From Owenia fusiformis (taxonomy: Eukaryota > Annelida > Polychaeta > Sabellida > Oweniidae): DNA of 64,000 nt. This document shows, one piece after another, positions 56,085 to 64,000 of this stretch; position 1 is the stretch's first letter; the number at the start of each line of letters is the position of its first letter. Location of the stretch: contig CAIIXF020000003.1 in NCBI GenBank assembly GCA_903813345.2, positions 1,043,621 through 1,107,620 on the forward strand, in the 5' to 3' direction. The notes beneath the pieces are model-generated. The model saw only the letters and a list, made by a program, of their open reading frames with translations. It searched no databases and was not told the DNA's origin. The translations under genes and the position numbers were made by a program.

Positions 56085-56320
56085 TGTACTGTATGTTGGA
56101 TGTCTGCTTTTGCTACAGTGCTGGTCTCAGATTGGTTGATTTCTGGGCAAATATGTTTGATTTCTGCTGTTGCTCCAGTGCTGGTTGTTGATTGGTTGAT
56201 TTCTTGGCAAATATGTTGGATGTTTGCTGTTGCTACATTGCTGCTCTCGGACTCGGATTGTTGGATTTCTGCACAAATATTTTGGATGTCTGCTATCTGC
56301 TCCTGGATTGTTGGATTTTT
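56085..56320. repeat. Approximately 70-bp tandem repeat
   Basis: Three to four diverged units containing TTGCTACAGTGCTGGT and GGTTGATTTCTGGGCAAATA. On the minus strand it reads as EINQ-x-x-T-S-T-x-A-x-A-x-I repeats, so an eroded repeat exon cannot be excluded. Confidence 0.7.
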
Positions 56321-56339
56321 GTTATACCTACAAGTTGAC

Positions 56340-57170
56340 CTGAAAGCATATTGAACAACTGCTTATAGTCTGGGCAATCAAACAAATTGCTAATTTTCTC
56401 CAGAATTATTTAATGCTACAGAAATGCTTTCCACAGACGTGTAGTACATTTAACGTTACTTCTGGATCACCCTGTATGCATCAAAACTCATGTAAAAGTA
56501 AATTTACTTATCAAATATAACTAGGTCAGTAATAAAAATCATATTTCACATACATTTAACTGAGGGACCAAAAGGGCATGTATCCAGACTCATCCTTTCA
56601 AGTTTTACTAAATTGCCTTCCTGATGGCATCTTCTCTTTTGTATCTGTTTATAAGTAAGCCTGTCCTCTCCATTGCCATTGAAGAATGAGAGGAATTTTT
56701 GTTTTTCGTTCCAGACCCGAACCTAAATGTTGATTTCTTGTTCGTTGGACCTGAGAGCCAACGGAACAAAATCGGGTACCCCTGACACCTCTACTGTCTA
56801 TTATGACTATATCTAACCATTCATAATGTATTAGAGATAAAGAACAGGAGATATGCAGCCTATTCATGCTTGCTCTCTTGTTATAATTGTGTAACCTGAT
56901 TTTGGGCTCATGGAGAAGGCTATGGCTATTTTAGAATATGATTTATTGTTTAACTTTAATCCAAAATATAAAATGTGAATTCAAATCTTTTCACACTTCC
57001 TAAAGAGTTAATAAAAGAACTTGTAATTCTTCAACTTCTCTCATTTTCTTAATTCCATCCTGATTGTTATTCATGTGTATATCATTTTTAATTGCATCAT
57101 TTATTAAATGTTCTCTGCTTAGATTTAGTCCTGATTTTAAAATAAGGCGATGTGGCGAGGCGTTTTACAT
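56340..57170. other. Non-coding stretch
   Basis: A mariner-like terminus (TCACCCTGTATGC) lies at about 56,467. Nothing else is supported. Confidence 0.45.
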
Positions 57171-57179
57171 TAAGGTGTT

Positions 57180-57420
57180 TATTGAGTGTGTAATTAATAA
57201 AACCGTTAAGCTTCTTGGATTTGGGTAATGTGTTCAGAATCTTGTAAGTTTTTGTTAAAATAATACCCAAGATACTTGTATGACTGAACTTCTGAAAGTT
57301 TCAAGACACCAAAAGGCCATTCTTTACCTTTATCTGTTTTTTGACTGACAACCATGACTTTGGATTTTCTTTCGCTAAATGAAAACCCCCATTTAGAACA
57401 TTAAGTTTATAGCAAACAAC
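57180..57420 (-). pseudogene. Reverse-transcriptase palm/thumb fragment
   Basis: Reads SKVMVVSQKTDKGKEWPFGV, then LKLSEVQSYKYLGYYFNKNL, then QDSEHITQIQEA and a stop. K-S-K-V-M-V followed about 25 residues later by Y-K-Y-L-G-Y-x-F is the hallmark of the region after the YADD box in non-LTR reverse transcriptases. No YADD box or further ORF was found. Relic of a LINE-type element. Confidence 0.7.
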
Positions 57421-57688
57421 ATTTAAATCCCCCTCTAACACAGGTACAAACAACCATTCACTTTGCCAACCAAAACAACAGTCGTGACACAGAACTGCTC
57501 AATATTCAATAAACACATTTAACACATAAACACAACACCACAACATGATTACATGTTCCTCCAAGTCTTCACTCGCTACATTTTTTTGACATTCAATGAT
57601 TCCATCTGTATTGTTACTGGTTTGTAATAGATATTTCTAAGCTTAATGCTTAAACTCTGCCAGTTTCACCAGACTTGAGTTTATTTAT

Positions 57689-57895
57689 TCAAGAAAATTT
57701 CATCTTTTTTGCTTTCTTTTTTTCTATTTCATCATCTAGATTTTCACATTGACGTTTTAAATTGTTTCCATTTTCTGTGGGAAGGTTGACTTGAGTAGAA
57801 ATAGAACTTAAAGTATTTTCAGATGAAGAAAAGAATAAACTGCTCAAAGAAGTGTCAAGTTCAGCCATTTGCCTTTTTTTCTTAAGTTTGAACAT
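57689..57895 (-). CDS. Small Lys-rich open frame
   Basis: Reads MFKLKKKRQMAELDTSLSSL, then FFSSSENTLSSISTQVNL, then CENLDDEIEKKKAKKMKFS and stops. It has a coiled, charged tail with an NLS-like KKKAKKMK. No family recognised; possible last exon or chance frame. Confidence 0.25.
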   Translation of the reverse strand: MFKLKKKRQMAELDTSLSSLFFSSSENTLSSISTQVNLPTENGNNLKRQCENLDDEIEKKKAKKMKFS

Positions 57896-57899
57896 TTTT

Positions 57900-58725
57900 T
57901 TTCGAGATCATTTTCACCCTCATATTTGATGTGACTGACCCCGGGCATTTATCCACATGAATTACTTTTCGTTGTGGCATCCCCATGGAATATGAAGAAT
58001 ATTTGGCACTGAAACTTTTTGTATAGTTGAAGATGTTAATCATTGTCTTCCAACCTCACAGGCCATCTAACCCTAGGTAGTCCTGGAAGAACTGCCCACA
58101 CAAAGTGTGCCATCTTGAATTATGCCATTGCTTTTGAAATCAGTTTTTCTCAATTTTTCTATTTCTACGAAAGAATTCAAACTTTCAAAGCTCCTATTAT
58201 TTCAAGCAATATATTGGGCACATTTTCTGAAACAATCAAAAGATACTCTATTCATTGACTATTCAACTAGTTATAGCGTATACAGACTGTGCTATACAAA
58301 AACAAGCGGAGTGGATATCATTTGTGCAATTTGCAGAAATCAACAATCATTTTGACTTTTAATTTGTGATATTTCATTAACTAAGACATGTTAGGTACTC
58401 AATTATTGTCAAACAGTTGTACGTTTCTTGCGGCCTCTGTCGATTGAACTGAGTAAGTACTATCGGAATCAAAGAATAGCAATAAGTGCATGATGAAGTT
58501 GAAGTGTTGAAGGAATTCCCGCTGATTCTCAAATTAAGATAGTAATATGGATAGTAAAATTGCAGAGTGCACATTGGTATACTACATTTTCCTTTCATTT
58601 GTTTTTGTTGGCCATGGTCTGCCCAAATACCTTTGGAAGTAGAATCTAGAATTGTATTTTAATTCTTGTCAATGCACAATTGTTCTCCACTCATGGCACT
58701 ACAGTTGAAAACTCTCTTATTTCCA
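57900..58725. other. Non-coding stretch
   Basis: No supported gene. Confidence 0.4.
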
Positions 58726-58729
58726 CTTG

Positions 58730-58865
58730 CTCATAATGATATTCGGATCTTTAGTTAGGGCTGCATCTGCAGCATTCTTAATAATACCATCAGCTGCATC
58801 CTGTAGACCTTTGGCATGAGACGTCTCAAAAAAGTTTCTTGTGAATCATTTGTATCTGAGTTCAG
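58730..58865 (-). pseudogene. Fragment with FFETSHAKGxQDAADG motif
   Basis: One frame reads FFETSHAKGLQDAADGIIKN, then AADAALTKDPNIIMSKWK and stops. I recall F-x-E/A-T-S-H-G-K-G-x-x-D-G/A-x-G as a conserved block of the same uncharacterised, transposon-like invertebrate proteins that carry DWAMKFLP (see 1.5 kb). Upstream frames are broken. Unverified memory-based assignment. Confidence 0.4.
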
Positions 58866-59164
58866 CAATAAGCCTTGCATTGAAAATTAGGTAAAATTAC
58901 TAATTTATCATTCTTCCCTGGGGTTTCACCTCATTGTTTGCTTGTGGATAGGAAGTTGTTGAAATGTTCTCTAATGGCAGCTTCTTCTTAATTCATATTG
59001 GACTTCCATTATCTACAAATATGTACGAAAAGAGTGATGATTCTATGACTCTCCATAAGGGAGAGTTTTTTTCTATTTAAAGGATTACGTCAAGTTTCCC
59101 GGACAAAAACAATATGGCGAGTCAGCTGGATCAGTCCATTTTTAAGAAATAGGGGAGTTTTGTA

Positions 59165-59340
59165 AATTCTAGTTTATTGAAATCATCTTGTAGATAAAAT
59201 GATATTCTACAATATGTTTCTGTCAACAAGAGAGTGAATTATCCAAATAATACATGTACATCAGCCCACATGCCTGCAAACAGGCTAGTAACTGAACTCT
59301 TTATTCTCAGCCCCTGGAATGATTAATTGCTTCCAGATAA
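59165..59340. repeat. Left inverted arm of the RAG1-like element
   Basis: Imperfect inverted similarity to 63,490-63,660. Clearest blocks: CCCACATGCC, then AACTCTTTATTCTCAGC, then TGGAATGATTAATT. Their reverse complements lie in the same order on the right with mostly small offsets. The similarity fades outward, so the true ends and any target duplication were not located. Confidence 0.6.
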
Positions 59341-59802
59341 GACATCTGCTTAAGCTGCGCATGCTTACTGGCTAGTTGCACAGCAACAAAAGTAAACAAG
59401 ATGGCTGTTCACTCAGCTTCAGGTTCTCTGTTCTAGAAAGAAATTTCCCTTTTCTGGCTTGTTAAAATTTGTAGGGGACTAACACTATGATTAATCACCC
59501 AAGTCTGGTTTCTCAGAACATTAACCCTTGTACATTTAGCTAGGAAACTAGATATCCCAGATAAACAGTTTATAAATCTCCTTAATTTGCACTGGCAAAT
59601 ATATGGTTAAAATGAGGCAGAAAGTCACTTTAACACCAGAATTTCATCCTTTCCAGAGTTCAGTTTCACACCAGCTGATTGTTTTTAAAACGACCATAGT
59701 GTTCTCTGTTATAAACCATGCTTTAATGTATTTAGCTTTAACATAGTTTCTTCTTGTGGACATTATAAGAACTCACATGCAAACTAGTTGGATGTTATCA
59801 AA

Positions 59803-62797
59803 ATGGCGTCATCTAAAGAGAAACATTTGGATTATATTAAAAACATGTGTAGGGTGTGTGGAAACCGTGCTCAAAAATGTGCTGAAATTACTAAGAAGGT
59901 AAAACCATTATTCTGTAGGGAATTTGAAAAGGACCTTTTAGAACATTTTACAATAAATATTCATCATGACGATTGTGAAGTCCATCCGGACAGAATTTGT
60001 AAAAGTTGCTACTGGCGGATGGCTAATGTAAATAGGGGAACATCAGCAAACTGTGATGATTCTGTAGTATTTGTATATTACCCACATAATGATGAACAAT
60101 GTAATACATGTGAACTTTACAACCTTCAAAAACGTGGAGGGAAGAAGAAGCCAATAAGGGGGTGGTACAGTCGTGTACATGCCATTCAGCAGAAATCTCT
60201 GACTGATGACAGCATTGCTGCTGCAAGTTCTTCCGATATTGAAATACACAGTAGCACCCCAAAGAAAGGTACATATAAATCACTAACATTTTCTGATATT
60301 GGAACTTCGCCTATAAAATTTAGTCCTGTCAGGCCTTCAACATCAACTTCAGCCAAACCTGAAAATACATCTATTGCTGATATCTTAAACAGTAGCAATA
60401 CTTCTCCAAATAAAGCCATCAGTAAAAAACTTGCGAAAAAGATATTAACAAAAGAGTTTAATACGTCCAAAGATGGAACAGCAACATTTAAGAGTGTTCG
60501 TGGTAAGCCCCTCGTAGTTGGCAAACTAATAAAACCTCAAATTGCAAGTCACAAGGCGAAAACATATCTTGTAAACAGGCGATCTAGGCAATTAATGAAG
60601 GCACGGCAGTTAGAATCTGGCAAAGAAGGGGCTCTGGTCCAGCAGGCCAATGAAGTTTTGAGACTTGACCAAAAAACTCGATCACAGGTGAAGGCTAAAA
60701 TAGGTGCTCAAGATACAATTAAAATCAATTCAAAAAATGCTTTGGGTATTAAGACTTTTGGTAACCAAACATGGTCTGAATATGGACAGTGTCGAAGTAT
60801 GTTAAGAAAGAAAGGAGTTATACTGCCATCTGAGAACACAGTAAGAAAAACAAGAAAGACCTTTATTCCAGAAGAAATTCAAAGCAGAACAATAACAGCA
60901 TCTGTGAAATCTGATAAAACTTCCTCTAGTGTCAATGGCTATGTTAAAAAGGATTTACCTATCATAGAGATATCTAATCTGGATTCGTATGTCAGCAAAT
61001 TATTGGATGATCTGGATGCATCTGACTTGCTCTGCAGAGAAAGTATTCCAATGAGAGAGATCTGGATTAAAATAGGTAGGACTAAATCACTTTTATTGTA
61101 TAAATTATTTATATAGCATAATTAAGATCATCCCAATTAGGAATGAATCCTAACTAATGAGCAGACAGCTGACCATGTTTATAAACAATATATTCAACCT
61201 TTAAGGTCAAGGAGGTCAATTCTGCCATATGTTTCTGTTGCATAATGTTTCACTTAACATACCCATGACAATTCTGATTAGTAGATTTACATTTATGAAG
61301 TCATTATGAATATAACATTTCTAACTTTATAAATGAATCTAGTTTTATTTCCTTATATGTCACTTAAAGGATCTCATTCCTGTTACAGGAGGAGACCATG
61401 GGCAGGGAAGTTTTAAAGTGTGCCTATCAGTCTGCAATGTTGACAAACCAAATTCAAAACTGAACACTATAGTCATATCGATGACTCCTGCTAAAGATTA
61501 TCATGATAATCTTACACAGGTCATGGAAACTCTAGCTCCGGAATTAAAAAATCTAAAAAGAATGTCATGGAACAATAGAAAATTAAGGATGTTTGCCTGT
61601 GGTGACTATGCATTTCTAGCCAGTGCGTATGGTTTATCAGGTGCAGCTTCAAAACACTGTTGTCTTTGGTGTGATATCAAATCAGACAATCTTAATGACC
61701 CCGATTCCGCATCTGAAGCACGCTCAATGAAAACTCTCCTCAGAGATCATAAAGCGTTTGTTAAGGATGGGTCATCAAAAAAGCAGGCTTCTCAGCATAA
61801 TAATGTTATCAACAAACCACTCTGGAACATCCCCCTTTCCCAGGTATGCATACCATGGTTACACATCCTCTTAGGCCTCTCTAAACGTCATCATGACAAT
61901 TTTCAAACTGAAATTAATGAAATAGATCAGGAAATAGCAAGGACAATTGCAAAATCAACTCAAATATTGGGAAATTCTACGTTTGATAAACATGTCAAAG
62001 AGCTCAGAAAATATGACAATCACCTATCATTCCTGAGCAGACGAGGATATCTTGCCTGGGAAATAAATGAAGAAACAGATGTAAGGGAGAGAGAAAGAAT
62101 AATCAAAGCAAGAAATGCCCTCATCAACAAACAGCCAAAAAAGCCAACACGAAATGAACCAAAGTTAAAGGTTGGTGAAGGGCCTTTAGTTGAACATATT
62201 AATCAAATAATTTTAAAGAAACACAATATCATTCAGGTAAACTACCATTCCAAATCATTTACAGGGAATCATGCGAAACGATACATCAGACCTAAGACGT
62301 GGGAATCCATGCTTGAAGGAGTAAAGGCAAAAGTTAAAAGTCTCTCCCCATCCAAGAATTTATATAAAAAAGCAAAAAAGATTGTGAAAAGATATGCAAA
62401 GCTAAACCAACTATTTTATTCAGTCAGTTTGACAGTTGGACATTCCCAAAAAATACCAATCAAAGAACTACCTTCCATCGAGAGAAAAATTGCTAGATAT
62501 TGCGGATTCTACAAAGAAACATTTCCTAAACAACGAATTCTTCCAAAAATGCACTTCTTAGAGTGCCATGTCAGTGAATTTATAAGGCTCTGGGGACATG
62601 GTATGGCTCTCCTTGGAGAATCAGGAATTGAATCTAGCCACCATTACATAAAAGATATGAAACAATTCAGATCAACGACCACCTTATCGAAGAAATATCG
62701 TTATGTAATGGATGAACACCATGTGCTAGTTAATCCAAGAATGCTGGAGTGTGCACCTTCACCCCCTAAAAGGAGAAAAGTGAAAGACATAGTTTAA
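59803..62797 (+). CDS. RAG1-like (N-RAG-TP type) transposase, two exons, 893 aa
   Basis: Join 59,803-61,075 and 61,389-62,797. The ATG (AAAATGG) is the first after an in-frame TAG at 59,785. Residues 16-103 match the Cys/His-rich N-terminal region of vertebrate RAG1: C16/C19 (CRVCG), H61/C66/C69 (HPDRICKSC), H95, C100/C103 (CNTC), then basic KRGGKKK. There is no RING finger. A Ser-rich linker follows, then YGQCRSMLRKKGVILPSENT (about 327-346), like the RAG1 DDBD region. In the core are D427 (GGDHGQGSF), C516/C519 (CLWC), WLHILLG (about 581-587), H813/H818 (MHFLECHVSEFI) and E839 (GIESS), corresponding to RAG1 D600, C727/C730, D708 region, H937/H942 and E962. C-terminal PPKRRKVK (883-890) is a classic nuclear signal. 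Role: DNA-cutting transposase or a domesticated derivative. The frame is intact; function is inferred. Confidence 0.9.
61076..61388 (+). other. Phase-1 intron of the RAG1-like gene
   Basis: A 313-bp intron with donor G/GTAGGA and acceptor TTACAG. Removing it joins ...IWIKIG to GDHGQGSFK... in frame. The split Gly codon lies two residues before the putative first catalytic Asp. Without splicing, the first exon runs to a stop 41 bases into the intron and the catalytic Asp is absent from exon 1. Confidence 0.85.
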
Positions 62798-63335
62798 GTG
62801 TATGCAGTACACTTGACATTACGCCATTAAAAGACACATTATGATAAACTAGCTCAGCTCATATCAATATTTGGACAAAAATTAAATTGGATTACTAGTA
62901 ACAAATGGATTATATGAGTTTTAGAAAATGAAACTAGGAAAAGATAGCCTTCAGATATATGTAAGTAAAAAAGCTTTTTCTTGTGATAGGCATCTAGATA
63001 GCAGATTTAAATGATTAGTCATTCAAGTCCAACTTCTACTTATAGCTTTATTTCATCGGACTCTGTTAAAGCTAAGACTAGATTTTCATATCAACATATC
63101 ACTGGGATGTTGTTTATTCAGTAGATTTAATTTCATTTAAATCTAAACTCTTTAACCATATCAAAGTACGATTTAAAAAAGATATTTGAAGAGTTCTGTA
63201 GGTGAATTTGCAGTTGAACATTGTAGTCTGGCATGTTTCCTGAATACAGCGGTATGTAATCAAAGCGTTATTTCATTAGGAATTAATTATCAGATTTTAA
63301 ATCTACTTGGTATGAAGATCTAACATACTTCAATT

Positions 63336-63341
63336 AATAAA
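63336..63341 (+). promoter_or_regulatory. Possible polyadenylation signal
   Basis: AATAAA 540 bases after the stop codon and before the right inverted arm. A second AATAAA follows at about 63,374. Confidence 0.4.
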
Positions 63342-63489
63342 GTTATGATAGTTTCATCAAAATAAACCCACTAATAAAGATTAAATTCAATTAAAACTGT
63401 AATGCGGCCTATTAGAAAGCCATCATCCCAGCAGTAGCATTTTCCCTGCTGTGGTTTAATCTGTACAAGTGTAAACAAAGTAGCAAGCC

Positions 63490-63660
63490 AGCATCAGGGG
63501 GTAATTAATCATGTCCACTGCTGACAGTAAAGAGTTTGGAGTTGCTGGCATGTGAGCCAACATAAATCCTTGTATTCATTCAAACTGCTTTGCTTCATTT
63601 GTAGGACATTTTATAAGCCATGTTGTGTGCTAATATGTGATGGGGTTTAGATGTCAAATT
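63490..63660. repeat. Right inverted arm of the RAG1-like element
   Basis: Contains the reverse complements of the left-arm blocks: AATTAATCATGTCCA, then GCTGACAGTAAAGAGTTTGG, then GGCATGTGAGCC. The implied element is about 4.5 kb with the transposase as its only visible gene. Confidence 0.6.
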
Positions 63661-64000
63661 CTCCTATTACTCACAAATAGAAGGTCCTAAACTTCCCCAA
63701 TAAAATGTGAAATTGATTTGTCAAAACAAAAATCTCTATTTTATAAATGTATGACGATCTATTCTATACTATTGCTACAAAAACAGGCAGAGGTGTTTAC
63801 ACCACGACCTCAAACCTGGTATACCCTTGAGTTTTATCCCGGATCGTGCCTTTTATACTAAACAGTGAGCAACACCAAAAACGGGCGTTCGATTTGCTAA
63901 ACGATATGCGTCAACCTTTAAAGTGGGTTTGTCATTAATACATTTTATGTAAAAACTGTCTTGCTGAAGGTGTTCATGTGGGGTCAACTCTTTAAGCGTT
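63661..64000. other. Flank of the RAG1-like element, no gene seen
   Basis: No coding-like run. No kelch or PHD motif that would suggest a RAG2-like partner before the window ends. Confidence 0.4.

Noticed and set aside
59788-59802. Start at the TTG five codons upstream of the ATG
   Set aside because: A TAG lies immediately upstream and the ATG at 59,803 has a good context; a TTG start is not expected for a nuclear animal gene.
60023-60524. Minus-strand open frames inside the first exon of the RAG1-like gene
   Set aside because: They are antisense shadows of a plus-strand frame with clear RAG1-type motifs and have no domains of their own.
61418-61420. GTG start for the second half as a separate gene
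   Set aside because: The GTG lies inside exon 2; the reading frame extends upstream to a proper acceptor and joins exon 1 in phase at a catalytic motif.

Overview
This is animal nuclear DNA, most likely from a marine invertebrate. It is AT-rich, full of poly-C/poly-G tracts, minisatellites and decayed transposons, and its coding pieces are short exons bounded by GT/AG splice sites. No operons, bacterial-type genes or CRISPR arrays are visible. The species cannot be fixed from the sequence.

The outstanding gene is a two-exon, apparently intact RAG1-like transposase at 59,803-62,797 on the plus strand. Its N-terminus carries the Cys/His-rich signature of the vertebrate RAG1 N-terminal region (CRVC, HPDRICKSC, CNTC). 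After a 313-bp intron, its C-terminus carries the RAG1-type core motifs (a GDHG-type catalytic Asp motif, CLWC, an H-x4-HVSEFI pair and GIESS). This is the architecture described for the N-RAG-TP transposon of the sea slug Aplysia. Imperfect inverted arms at about 59.17-59.34 kb and 63.49-63.66 kb suggest that it sits inside a 4.5-kb element. No RAG2-like partner is visible.

Layout. 0-8.4 kb holds minus-strand exon remnants, a hAT-like transposase relic, a 51-bp minisatellite that reads as a 17-residue repeat, a mariner DNA-binding fragment and a pogo/Tigger-like DNA-binding exon with one stop. 9.06-10.97 kb is a repeat-built element starting at a small hairpin. 11,055-20,131 is a 9.1-kb element whose 2-2.8 kb inverted arms carry 53-bp minisatellites; it ends in CACAGC flanked by AAT. 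20.5-31.5 kb is a graveyard: a LINE end abutting a Harbinger transposase exon, a RecQ-like helicase scrap, a kinase-loop scrap, several minus-strand exons (one WW-like, two consistent with a transposase-type gene), a mariner with 340-bp inverted repeats, and a restriction-like nuclease fragment.

32-46 kb is sparse, with exon-like pieces, two copies of a Harbinger-associated Myb/SANT exon, an SGNH-hydrolase-like exon, a foldback element with nested palindromes and a broken multi-exon reading frame. 46.9-48.6 kb is an approximately 305-bp C-rich tandem array. A coiled-coil plus protein-kinase exon at 48.99-49.76 kb stops inside a perfect hairpin. 50.4-54.2 kb is built of nested duplications and the same 410-bp satellite found, inverted, inside the 9.1-kb element. 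54-59 kb is mainly noncoding with small RT and other relics, followed by the RAG1-like element. Most gene pieces are mobile-element derived and do not form a shared pathway.
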